Assembly: GCA_934255405.1 (NCBI GenBank)
Contig: CAKQNT010000004.1
Span: 43,126 to 107,125 of the forward strand
Length of the DNA: 64,000 bases
Direction of reading: 5' to 3'
Source: an uncultured Alphaproteobacteria bacterium
GTDB taxonomy: Bacteria; Pseudomonadota; Alphaproteobacteria; RF32; CAG-239
Shown here: positions 1 to 6,865 of the stretch, piece after piece
How positions within the stretch are numbered: the first letter of the stretch is position 1
Layout of the letters: each line of letters begins with the position of its first letter
Program-made: the position numbers and the translations under genes
The notes under the pieces: model-generated
The model's input: only the letters and a program-made list of their open reading frames with translations
What the model was told of the DNA's origin: nothing
The model's database searches: none

Positions 1-442
1 ATGTCATGCCTCGATTGCGGAACGCAATCGTCAGGGCATCTTCCGTACTAACATTTAAAAAGCTCGGAAGACCGCTTGACCTCGGGCGAGAATACTCGCC
101 TCTCGGAGCGGTGACAGTCTTTATTCTATCTCACCCCCATCTAAATCGTCTAGCTTAGTAAGTTCGCCAAGGCTCACTAACCTTGCCAATTCCAACTAAG
201 CCTCGCTGCCCAGCGCTGGCGCTTGCTTGCTCGGCAAGTTTCATTGCTTGGCTCATAAAAATAATCATTACTTTGATTATTTTTATTTCACAGGGTCACT
301 TGTTTACTAGTTTCGCTGCGCTTGCTCACGCTGTACTTGCTCAACAAGTAAACTTACGCCGCTTGTGGCAAAAACAACCGGAGCAATGGTTGTTTTTATC
401 CTCGCGCCCCGTCGATGGGGAAGACTTATATGGCATTAAATT
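1..442. repeat. Non-coding flank with repeat copy A and REP-like palindrome
   Basis: No convincing gene lies here. Bases 1-123 show nothing recognisable. From about 124 to 435 the sequence is a degenerate copy of the block at 2640-2838: both share the CTAAATCGTCTAGCTT start, a GTTTACTAGTTTCGCTGCG stretch, an AAAACAACC/GGTTGTTTT hairpin and the ending CCCCGTCGATGGGGAAG. Copy A carries about 110 extra bases in its middle (roughly 181-290). The open frame 183-446 across it looks like repeat read-through, not a gene. The matching blocks on both sides of the flagellin gene suggest a tandem array unit. Confidence 0.7.
371..397 (-). terminator. Rho-independent terminator of flagellin gene
   Basis: Nine-base-pair stem AAAACAACC / GGTTGTTTT with an 8-nt loop and T-rich flank when read on the minus strand, about 45 bp after the flagellin stop. 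The same hairpin recurs at 2776-2801 in the duplicated block. Confidence 0.65.
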
Positions 443-2503
443 TTAAAAGAGTTTCATGACTGCCTGTGCCGCTTGTGACGCCAGTGATAGGGAATTTATT
501 GCCAACTGTTGCCGTGTCTGTAGTGCCAGCATATTGGCGGATTCCTCGTTCATATCAGCAAGTGTCAACTTATCCGCACCCTCGGTGAGGATATTAATCA
601 GACTCTCGGTGAAGTCTTGTCGGGTTTGGATTATACTGTAATTATTGCCCAACTCGCTGTCCACTTTGCGCAGGGTAGAAACTACCGATTTAAGTTGCTC
701 AATGCTGGCTTTAATATCGCTTAACGTCTCCCATTGTGCGGCACCAAGTCCCAATGCCGTTGAGCTGATATCCATACCTTTAATTTCATAAGCATGATTA
801 CCATTTTCGTTAAAAGTAACCTTGAGGCTATCGCCTTTAATCAGGTTTACTCCCTGATAATTGCTGTCCGATATTAATTGGTCGTACGCATTTAAGGCCG
901 TAGTATATTGCTTAGCGTATGAACTCGTCGATACGTCCAACACCTCAACCTCGCGATTGCTGACACTAATATCCCCACGCCCTTTAGCTATAGCTGTATA
1001 AATATTGGGATTGTGTTCCAAATGATAATAATCTTTAATTGCGGTGATATTAGTACCGTGCCAATTGCCCTGCTCATCCTGATAAGCGCTATTCTGCCAT
1101 TTACTGGTACCAATATCCTTAAGAGCAAAGATTGTCGCTAAGGAGCCATCTTCACTGATATGAGTGACAATACCGACCGCCTTTTTGCTCCCATCATAAT
1201 CCTCGGCTGAGCCCCAAGTTTTATCAGCATACATCACATCACCAATTTGGGGAGTTGAACCGGAGGATGAATCAAAACAATTTTTTAAAAGCGAGAAAGG
1301 ACGAACGTAATAGATATAATTCATATAGTCGATACCACGATCTCCATTACTTAGATGGAGTTTCCAAGAAACCTTATTGTCATACTCAGAAGACGACCAA
1401 TACCAACCTTCAGTCAGGGTTTTGGCATCGGCTCCTTTGTCTTGCAAAGTTTTAAGCGCAGCATTAACTTTAGCTTTATTGTCGCCAATCGCACCTGTCT
1501 TACCATGTCCCTCGCTAGGTTGGGTAATTTGGCTATAATCAGTGCCATACATATCGGCTAACTCGCCGATACTTGGCAAATACCATTGCCCCTTGCCAAA
1601 ATCCGCGTCATTAGTGAGTGAAGCATCTGGTGTATAAGTTTTGCAGGCACTAGCCGCCGCGCCGTCATCACCAATCTGATTTACTATCATATCGGTATTA
1701 TATTTGCCTGCCCAAAGGTCGGGATTGCCATTAACCAGCTTTTGGCTATAGTCGCCGCCCAAGTTAATGTTTTTTGTTGTATCAAGGCTCAACTTGCCGC
1801 CGTTAAGGACTTGTATGCCATACAACCGATTGGCTGTGGTTGTGCCATTTATAGTAATATTGTCTATATCCGCCTTAGCGCCGGCGATGCTGATAGCCGC
1901 GCCCTGCGCCGCGCTGTTGGAATAATTGATAGTTAGTCCGCTAATCTTGGTGTCCGCAATTATATTTATTGCGGCATCGCCGGCGACATTCTCACTGCCA
2001 ACGACCTGAAATCCCTTGGCACCGGCGTAGGTGATACTATGTCCATTGCCGACAATTGTGGTGCCGGCAATATTGATGTTTAAAGTGTCGGTAAGGGTGA
2101 TGTCATCTTGCAGAGATACGATTCCGCCTTGGTTCAGTATCTGCTGGATTTCCAGTGTTGACATAGAAGAATCAATTTTATGCACCTCGCCGCCCATTAC
2201 CTCGCTGGCGGATTGAGCAATTGAACTCATTTGCTCAATCAAATTTGCGGCAGTGCTAATTGCGGTTGAGGCGGTTTTGATTGTACTAACCGCTTGCCCC
2301 ATCGAGTCTAATAAGGCGTCAAGGTCATTGGCTCTATTTGTGAGACTTCTGGCAGTGTAATAAGAAGACGGATTATCGATTGCAGAATTTACTTTGTTGC
2401 CGGTAGCAAGTTTGTTTTGGGTAGAGCTAACCTGCCTGCTGATATTCTGCAGGCTCAATAAGTTACTGCGCATACTCGCAGTTAAACTTATCTTTCCGGT
2501 CAT
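443..2503 (-). CDS. Flagellin with inserted beta-helix and DUF1566/lectin-like module
   Basis: Structural subunit of the flagellar filament, exported by the flagellar type III apparatus. Residues 1 to about 115 match the flagellin D0/D1 half (SLTASMRSNLLSLQ; LATGNKVNSAIDNP), and about the last 110 match the C-terminal half (ADMNEESANMLALQ, ending AAQAVMKLF). At 686 residues it is far longer than typical flagellins. The centre holds a repetitive beta-helix-like stretch (about 115-245), then a DUF1566/FISUMP-type module with WYLPSIGEL near 304, YWSSSE before 374 and YVRPF after 398, then VMYADKTWGSAEDYDG. The module is close at DNA level to one in the 43444-45774 protein. The start at 2503 is chosen over 2536 because AAAGGAG lies 10 nt upstream. 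The inserted part would face outward from the filament and may bind ligands (inference). Confidence 0.9.
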   Translation of the reverse strand: MTGKISLTASMRSNLLSLQNISRQVSSTQNKLATGNKVNSAIDNPSSYYTARSLTNRANDLDALLDSMGQAVSTIKTASTAISTAANLIEQMSSIAQSASEVMGGEVHKIDSSMSTLEIQQILNQGGIVSLQDDITLTDTLNINIAGTTIVGNGHSITYAGAKGFQVVGSENVAGDAAINIIADTKISGLTINYSNSAAQGAAISIAGAKADIDNITINGTTTANRLYGIQVLNGGKLSLDTTKNINLGGDYSQKLVNGNPDLWAGKYNTDMIVNQIGDDGAAASACKTYTPDASLTNDADFGKGQWYLPSIGELADMYGTDYSQITQPSEGHGKTGAIGDNKAKVNAALKTLQDKGADAKTLTEGWYWSSSEYDNKVSWKLHLSNGDRGIDYMNYIYYVRPFSLLKNCFDSSSGSTPQIGDVMYADKTWGSAEDYDGSKKAVGIVTHISEDGSLATIFALKDIGTSKWQNSAYQDEQGNWHGTNITAIKDYYHLEHNPNIYTAIAKGRGDISVSNREVEVLDVSTSSYAKQYTTALNAYDQLISDSNYQGVNLIKGDSLKVTFNENGNHAYEIKGMDISSTALGLGAAQWETLSDIKASIEQLKSVVSTLRKVDSELGNNYSIIQTRQDFTESLINILTEGADKLTLADMNEESANMLALQTRQQLAINSLSLASQAAQAVMKLF

Positions 2504-2514
2504 ACTCTCTTTAC

Positions 2515-2636
2515 TCCTTTTGTCGCACTTTCTCAAAAATTAAATAGCACCTAAAGACTGCTTTTTCCAGTGTTAACGCCTAGTTTTCAACAACTATTGA
2601 CAGGTTATTTTTTGCCTCAAGATAAAGATGCTTTTT
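2515..2636. repeat. Flagellin leader, copy 1 of a direct repeat
   Basis: This is the upstream region of the flagellin gene (minus strand). It matches 2846-2958: both share TTTTGTCGCACTTTCTC, TTTTTCCAGTGTTAACGC, TTTTCAACAACTATTGAC and a TTTTTTGCCT stretch. It probably contains the flagellin promoter, but I could not identify a convincing sigma-28 or sigma-54 box. Confidence 0.65.
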
Positions 2637-2639
2637 TGG

Positions 2640-2838
2640 CCACCCCCATCTAAATCGTCTAGCTTGGTAAGTTCGCCAAGGCTCACTAACCGCGCGTCGG
2701 TCACTTGTTTACTAGTTTCGCTGCGTTTGCTCACGCCGCACTAGCTCAACAAGTAAACTTACGTCGCTTGCGGTAAAAACAACCGGAGCAACGGTTGTTT
2801 TTATCCTCGCGCCCCGTCGATGGGGAAGACTTACAAGG
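2640..2838. repeat. Repeat copy B of the flagellin-locus unit
   Basis: About 200 bp closely similar to 124-435, without the 110-bp insert. It includes the AAAACAACC/GGTTGTTTT hairpin (2776-2801) and a REP-like end with CCCCGTCGATGGGG. It sits between leader copy 1 and leader copy 2, at the place where the terminator region of an upstream flagellin gene would be expected. Confidence 0.7.
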
Positions 2839-2845
2839 TGCTGGT

Positions 2846-2958
2846 TTTTGTCGCACTTTCTCAAATTATAAATAAAACCTAAACGCAAATTTTTCCAGTG
2901 TTAACGCTTAGTTTTCAACAACTATTGACTGATTATTTTTTGCCTTGAGGTAAAGATG
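2846..2958. repeat. Orphan flagellin leader, copy 2
   Basis: Second copy of the flagellin upstream region, about 330 bp from the first, but with no flagellin gene attached. The block order is repeat A, flagellin, leader, repeat B, leader, repeat C. This suggests a second flagellin unit between repeat B and this leader that was deleted, for example by recombination. Confidence 0.6.
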
Positions 2959-2965
2959 GATTGCT

Positions 2966-3110
2966 TCTATCTCACCCCCATCTAAATCTTCCCCCGTCAA
3001 GGGGGAAGACTTATAAAGCACTCTACCTATCCTCGCGCCCCGTCGATGGGGAAGACTTATAAGGCACTATCTCTATCCTCCACCTTGATGGGGAAGATGC
3101 TTGTTAGTGA
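2966..3110. repeat. Repeat copy C with three REP-like palindromes
   Basis: Starts with TCTATCTCACCCCCATC like copy A and holds three short palindromic units: one centred near 3000 (CTTCCCCC / GGGGGAAG), one near 3043 (CCCCGTCGATGGGG) and one near 3090 (CACCTTGATGGGG). They belong to a dispersed intergenic family also seen near 420, 2825, 29270, 43140 and 43280. Confidence 0.6.
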
Positions 3111-3129
3111 AAATAATCAAATAAAGCTA

Positions 3130-3158
3130 TTGACAAATATGGAAGAAAGTGGTTTATA
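3130..3158 (+). promoter_or_regulatory. Strong sigma-70 type promoter
   Basis: TTGACA at 3130-3135 and TTTATA at 3153-3158 with a 17-nt spacer. The nearest downstream feature is the candidate RNA ending at the 3565-3597 terminator; no sizeable gene follows. Confidence 0.6.
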
Positions 3159-3164
3159 GTGCTC

Positions 3165-3597
3165 ACTTTTTGATTTTTTACAGATTATTATATTTAGAGG
3201 TGCAAATCACGACCAGACATTAAATATGTTTAATCATTCGCAAGGCTAGTTAATGAAATGTCATTACATAGATGCCCTAAGTGCTGATGATTGGTTATGT
3301 TGCCTCTGATTTTTTGAAATACTGGAGATTGCGCTCTTTCTTTACGCCTTTTAGGCCGATTGCAAACAGCTCTTTCTTCTTTGAAATTTTGCTATTTTGG
3401 AGTTTATTAGAGTATGCCCGTTGCGAAATGAGTTTTTACTCTATGCTTCTGCCATAATATTGAGATTTAATTGTTTTGTTCATGGCACGGTTCGTTGTGA
3501 AACGCGCTTTGTCATTATTGCATGATTTAATTTTACTGATTCATTGTGTTAAAATTGATTTGAGAGGAGTTCGTTGTGAAACGCGCTCCTTTTTTTA
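3165..3597 (+). ncRNA. Candidate non-coding RNA of about 430 nt
   Basis: The interval is bounded by a strong promoter (3130-3158) and a strong terminator (3565-3597) and contains no open frame longer than about 20 codons. I compared it by eye with RNase P, 4.5S, 6S and tmRNA signatures and recognised none. The element GTTCGTTGTGAAACGCGCT occurs twice, near 3490 and inside the terminator. It may be a lineage-specific RNA, or two unrelated signals flanking empty sequence. Confidence 0.3.
3565..3597 (+). terminator. Rho-independent terminator
   Basis: Outer stem AGGAG/CTCCT and inner stem CGTT/AACG separated by a small internal loop, followed directly by seven T. Confidence 0.7.
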
Positions 3598-3621
3598 TTT
3601 TAAAATTTTCCAAAATAATTA

Positions 3622-3650
3622 TTGACAAAATTTTACAAATATGTTTTATA
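3622..3650 (+). promoter_or_regulatory. Sigma-70 type promoter before structured RNA region
   Basis: TTGACA at 3622-3627 and TTTATA at 3645-3650, spacer 17 nt. It lies immediately after the preceding terminator and before the structured stretch 3742-3909. Confidence 0.55.
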
Positions 3651-3741
3651 TACCCTCACAATTTTATTAAAAAGATATTATTTTATACTGAGACAGTCGA
3701 CATTTTACACAAAAATATGTTGATGTTTCGGGTTCTATATT

Positions 3742-3909
3742 GGTTCTGCACAAAAAACTAACATTTCCGATCTTCCAACTAACACATAGGTAAAAACAAC
3801 CTATATTGTGCAGAACCCCCTATATAAACGAGGCGAGACTTACACTGAAACAGTACTTCTTCTGCCATATATACTACTATGTTGATGAGTATGTTCTTGC
3901 CTCGTTTTT
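3742..3909 (+). ncRNA. Structured RNA region ending in a terminator-like stem
   Basis: Two consecutive stems are visible. A 12-bp stem GGTTCTGCACAA (3742-3753) / TTGTGCAGAACC (3806-3817) encloses a smaller ATAGGT/ACCTAT hairpin. An 8-bp stem AACGAGGC (3827-3834) / GCCTCGTT (3899-3906), running into a T tract, encloses ACTG/CAGT and other short hairpins. No gene overlaps. A small regulatory RNA or long leader is likely; identity unknown. Confidence 0.4.
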
Positions 3910-3957
3910 ACAAATAACCGTCGCTTCGGCCACGGTTGTAGTATTCAGGAGAGTTTT

Positions 3958-4014
3958 ATGGGTTCTCTCTTGAGTATCGCTAACTTTCTTTGCATGAGGG
4001 CGTTCCTGTCGTGA
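3958..4014 (+). CDS. Possible 18-residue hydrophobic peptide
   Basis: Short frame beginning MGSLLSIANFL, preceded by a strong Shine-Dalgarno sequence (AGGAGAG, 4 nt before ATG). The Shine-Dalgarno can pair over seven bases with CTCTCTT just inside the frame (3965-3971), which would hide the start in a hairpin. A terminator follows at once. Such an arrangement resembles leader peptides or type I toxin mRNAs, but no antisense RNA is demonstrated. Family unknown. Confidence 0.3.
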   Translation: MGSLLSIANFLCMRAFLS

Positions 4015-4035
4015 GACACGAATGCTCTTTTTTTT
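3996..4035 (+). terminator. Rho-independent terminator
   Basis: Compound hairpin with TCGTG-AGA-CACGA at the tip and a GAG..GCGT/ATGCTC base, followed by eight T. The stop of the 18-residue frame lies inside the stem. Confidence 0.6.
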
Positions 4036-4084
4036 GCCTTTTTCTTCCTTTTTAAGTTTTTGTACATTTTTTGTCTTTTTTAGC

Positions 4085-4113
4085 TTGCATTATCCGGCAA
4101 AATGTGCTTATAT
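4085..4113 (+). promoter_or_regulatory. Promoter of the 4157-4474 gene
   Basis: TTGCAT at 4085-4090 and TTATAT at 4108-4113 with a 17-nt spacer, about 45 bp before the start codon. A TTTTTTGTC run lies just upstream, as in front of several other short single-gene units here. Confidence 0.45.
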
Positions 4114-4156
4114 GCTCGTTAGATAAATTGTATTACTAACATAAATTATTTAAATT

Positions 4157-4474
4157 ATGAAAAAGAAAATTGAAAATGGTCTTGAAAAGATGATGCATTA
4201 CGCAAAACCGAGAGGAATTTACGTAAGACAAAGCACTCTTGGGCTCTACAAGGTCGTAAAGGGCAAGAAAGCTGCGATACATGAGGCTGTTAAGGCGGTA
4301 ACGAGGGACGGCGTCAAAGGCTGGATCATCAACATGGCAGACCGCCAGCGCAAGTTCTACTCTGAATCAGAAGTGCTTGTGTTCCCCTGCTCCGAGGCTG
4401 ATTGCGACAACAAAGACGCAAAGCCAGCCAAGAGACGGTATACGCGCAAACGAGCCGGCTCGGTGGAAGACTGA
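4157..4474 (+). CDS. Hypothetical basic protein, 105 residues
   Basis: Not recognised. The protein is Lys/Arg rich, with a central segment (GIYVRQSTLGLYKVVKGKK) and a basic tail containing KRRYTRKRAG; no signal peptide or membrane segment. The leader before ATG is A/T only (AAATTATTTAAATT) and has no Shine-Dalgarno sequence. It has its own promoter and terminator and no operon partner, a pattern shared with several other small genes in the window. Nucleic-acid binding is conceivable from the charge, but unproven. Confidence 0.6.
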   Translation: MKKKIENGLEKMMHYAKPRGIYVRQSTLGLYKVVKGKKAAIHEAVKAVTRDGVKGWIINMADRQRKFYSESEVLVFPCSEADCDNKDAKPAKRRYTRKRAGSVED

Positions 4475-4488
4475 TCCTTCCCAACAAA

Positions 4489-4518
4489 AAAATCCTCTCT
4501 TTTGCAAGAGAGGATTTT
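4489..4518. terminator. Bidirectional terminator between 4474 and dut
   Basis: AAATCCTCTC / GAGAGGATTT stem with a TTTGCA-type loop and A/T runs on both sides. It can end the gene at 4474 on plus and the folA-thyA-dut operon on minus. Confidence 0.7.
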
Positions 4519-4544
4519 CCTTTTTTAAATCATCTTTGCGGCGC

Positions 4545-5021
4545 TTAGCGACCGGTAGAGCCAAAGCCGTTTGCCCCTCGCTCGGTGCCAAGCTTTTCAA
4601 AATCCTCGGCGCTGATTTCTTCAAACTCCGCCATATAGGGAAAAGGCAATTCAACCTGAGCAATCTTATCACCGGGGGTAACCACATAATCTTTGCCGCT
4701 ATTCTCGCCATTGGTATTGAGCAGACCGATAATCAGCTCGCCGCGGTAATCAGTATCAATAATGCCGGCAATGGTAATTATTCCATGCTTGATGGCTAAT
4801 CCACTGCGTGAGTTGACCCGAAACCACAGCGGCGACTCCGGCGCCAACTTAATACCGGTAGGAATCCCGATGTGCTCACCGGCGCGAATCGTCATCGGCT
4901 CGGAGATTGCGGCACAGATATCAAAGCAAGCGGCTCCCTCGCTGCCATAGGTAAGGTTAGAAGAATTTTCCACATAATGCGGAAGTTTGGTATATTTTAC
5001 GATTGTTTTAATTCTCTGCAT
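4545..5021 (-). CDS. dut: Deoxyuridine 5'-triphosphate nucleotidohydrolase
   Basis: Hydrolyses dUTP to dUMP and pyrophosphate, keeping uracil out of DNA and feeding thymidylate synthase. All five trimeric dUTPase motifs are visible in order: AACFDICA (near 31), RSGLAIKHG (near 72), GIIDTDYRGE (near 86), PGDKIAQVEL (near 115) and the C-terminal RGANGFGSTG that closes over the active site. At 158 residues the length is normal. It is last in a tight folA-thyA-dut operon, 11 bp after thyA, so substrate (dUMP) production and use are co-expressed. Confidence 0.95.
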   Translation of the reverse strand: MQRIKTIVKYTKLPHYVENSSNLTYGSEGAACFDICAAISEPMTIRAGEHIGIPTGIKLAPESPLWFRVNSRSGLAIKHGIITIAGIIDTDYRGELIIGLLNTNGENSGKDYVVTPGDKIAQVELPFPYMAEFEEISAEDFEKLGTERGANGFGSTGR

Positions 5022-5032
5022 AACGCCCTCAC

Positions 5033-5821
5033 CTAGACCGCAACATCACCTTTGATTGACGGATGGCATTGGTATCCGACCAACTCAAAATCCTCGTATT
5101 TAAAATCAAATACATCTTTAACCTCAGGATTAATCTTCATCTGCGGCAGCGGATACGGATCTCTGGCAAGTTGTTGTTTTACCTGTTCAAAATGATTGCT
5201 ATATATATGAGCATTGCCCAGAGTGTGGACAAACTCTCCAGCTTTGAGTCCGGTTACCTGCGCAATCATCATTGTAAGCAGTGAATAAGACGCGATATTG
5301 AACGGAACCCCCAAGAACATATCGCAACTGCGCTGATAAAGCTGGCAATTAAGCCGACCATCGGGCGTGACATCAAATTGAAAAAAGCAATGACAAGGCG
5401 GCAGCGCCATCTTGTCTATCTGCGCCGGATTCCACGCACTGACAATCAAGCGGCGGTCTTGCGGATTTTTCTTTATCCGCTCTATCACGTCTTTTATCTG
5501 ATCTATTCCCTCACCGTTAAAATTGCGCCACTGATAGCCATAGACCGGACCGAGATTGCCGTCTTTATCCGCCCATTCGTCCCAAATATGAACATTATTA
5601 TCAGTCAGATATTTGATATTGGTGTTGCCGGAAAGCAGCCAGATAAGCTCGTGAATAATACCTTTTAGAAACACTTTTTTGGTGGTGACCAGCGGAAACC
5701 CCTTGCTCAAGTCAAAACGCATTTGTCGTCCGAACACTTTGCGGGCATATACTCCGGTGCGATTGTCGGCATCCTGTCCGTTTTGCATAATATCGCGAAG
5801 CAGATCCAAATATTGCTTCAT
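5033..5821 (-). CDS. thyA: Thymidylate synthase (ThyA type)
   Basis: Converts dUMP to dTMP with methylenetetrahydrofolate as carbon donor and reductant, giving dihydrofolate. Visible are the N-terminal RTG phosphate-binding Arg, the WDEWAD segment, the catalytic Cys in PPCHCFFQF (near 146), the RSCDMFLGVPFN stretch and the C-terminal folate-closing end KGDVAV. Length of 262 is typical of the short ThyA form. The start overlaps the folA stop (ATGA), so translation is probably coupled to the enzyme that recycles its product. Confidence 0.97.
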   Translation of the reverse strand: MKQYLDLLRDIMQNGQDADNRTGVYARKVFGRQMRFDLSKGFPLVTTKKVFLKGIIHELIWLLSGNTNIKYLTDNNVHIWDEWADKDGNLGPVYGYQWRNFNGEGIDQIKDVIERIKKNPQDRRLIVSAWNPAQIDKMALPPCHCFFQFDVTPDGRLNCQLYQRSCDMFLGVPFNIASYSLLTMMIAQVTGLKAGEFVHTLGNAHIYSNHFEQVKQQLARDPYPLPQMKINPEVKDVFDFKYEDFELVGYQCHPSIKGDVAV

Positions 5822-6393
5822 AATAAGTCCTCCTCAATAGCGTTGATAATTCTTTTTAAGACTGATTGTTCTACAAAATCGCCTTTTTTGACATATACAC
5901 GGGTTATGATGTTGTCCAGTTCATAATCCTGCGACATTTGCCGATATTGACGTTGCAAAACATCTACGCAGGCGCTGATATCTACCGGTTTGCCGTCTAA
6001 ATCTGTCGGCAAATCTCCCTGATACTCGCAATCCACAACAATATCAGGCATAAGCTTGGCACCGCCGGACATAAACAACTTATAGATTGTGGCGCCGCCG
6101 GAAATATACAAGTCCTCCGGAAAATCTTTGAATTCGTTGATATTGTTAACCACAAAATGATTGGCTGAATCCGCAACCTCATAGTCGGGATTGAGTGTCA
6201 ACACATATATTTTGCGATTGGGCAATGTATGATTTGGAAAAGTCTCATACGTGGTTTCTCCCGCCACCAGATTCTGCCCCTCGGTAATACGGCGAAAACG
6301 CTTAAAATCAGATTTTATATGCCATGGAATATGGGGGCCGATACCGATAACATTATCGCCCTTGTGGCGACACCATACAGCAACTTTGGTCAT
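5818..6393 (-). CDS. folA: Dihydrofolate reductase
   Basis: Reduces dihydrofolate to tetrahydrofolate with NADPH, regenerating the cofactor spent by ThyA. The fold is seen as AVWCRHKGDNVIGIG at the N-terminus, the PWHIKSDFKRF substrate-binding helix, and ISGGATIYKLF for the NADPH-binding glycine pair. It is 191 residues with an extended C-terminal part (about 125-191) that differs from textbook DHFRs. The start at 6393 is chosen because AAGGAG lies 7 nt before it; the frame extends further upstream without a ribosome site. First gene of folA-thyA-dut. Confidence 0.9.
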   Translation of the reverse strand: MTKVAVWCRHKGDNVIGIGPHIPWHIKSDFKRFRRITEGQNLVAGETTYETFPNHTLPNRKIYVLTLNPDYEVADSANHFVVNNINEFKDFPEDLYISGGATIYKLFMSGGAKLMPDIVVDCEYQGDLPTDLDGKPVDISACVDVLQRQYRQMSQDYELDNIITRVYVKKGDFVEQSVLKRIINAIEEDLL

Positions 6394-6500
6394 TTTGAGC
6401 TCCTTGTTTGTATGGCGCACAGTATAAATTCTTATTGCAAAAAACTCAAAGAAATATCCGTTATTGCTCACAACAAAATATTTATGACTTATCTTATATC

Positions 6501-6528
6501 TTGAAATCTTCAGAAAAATGCATATAAT
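6501..6528 (+). promoter_or_regulatory. Promoter of tmRNA gene
   Basis: TTGAAA at 6501-6506 and a perfect TATAAT at 6523-6528, spacer 16 nt. The expected transcript start is near 6535, at the 5' side of the tmRNA acceptor piece. Confidence 0.7.
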
Positions 6529-6534
6529 GCCCCT

Positions 6535-6850
6535 TGTCGAAGCAATTCGACTGTGACACCAGAGGCACTATGAAATAGGCGCTTTGGACCTGGGGGCAGT
6601 ACCCAGCACCTCCACCAATACCAATTATGGGGGTGAAATAGGATTGACAGGGTGTAGTAAAGATAGATTGCTGTGTCCGGTGAGATACCACCGTTATCGG
6701 TTCAACTTAAAATGAATGCTAACGATAATAACGTAGCACCTGTTGCAATGGCCGCTTAATTGCAGTCGCAACAAACTAAATCCTTTTAGCTTTGGTTAGC
6801 TAAGAGTGGGGCTGTCGGGACTTGCCCAGCAACAGGAAAGTCCCCCTTAT
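6535..6850 (+). ncRNA. ssrA: Transfer-messenger RNA, permuted two-piece form
   Basis: Rescues stalled ribosomes and tags the nascent peptide for proteolysis. The gene is circularly permuted: the acceptor piece comes first and ends in CACCTCC-A-CCA (CCA at 6615-6617), then an 11-nt spacer, then the coding piece starting GGGGGTG at 6629. GGGGGTG pairs over 7 bp with CACCTCC to form the acceptor stem. The tag frame runs from the resume codon GCT at 6718 to TAA at 6759 and encodes ANDNNVAPVAMAA. A GGGACTT/AAGTCCC stem (6817-6844) closes the 3' end. Two-piece tmRNA is established for alphaproteobacteria. Exact mature ends are approximate. Confidence 0.92.
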
Positions 6851-6865
6851 TTTATCAAAGGGTGA

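Noticed and set aside
183..446. 87-codon plus-strand frame before the flagellin
   Set aside because: It lies inside repeat copy A and its palindromes, has no ribosome site, and the repeat recurs without this frame.
3576..3761. 61-codon frame after the first small RNA candidate
   Set aside because: It starts inside a terminator, covers a promoter-like sequence and has low-complexity composition.
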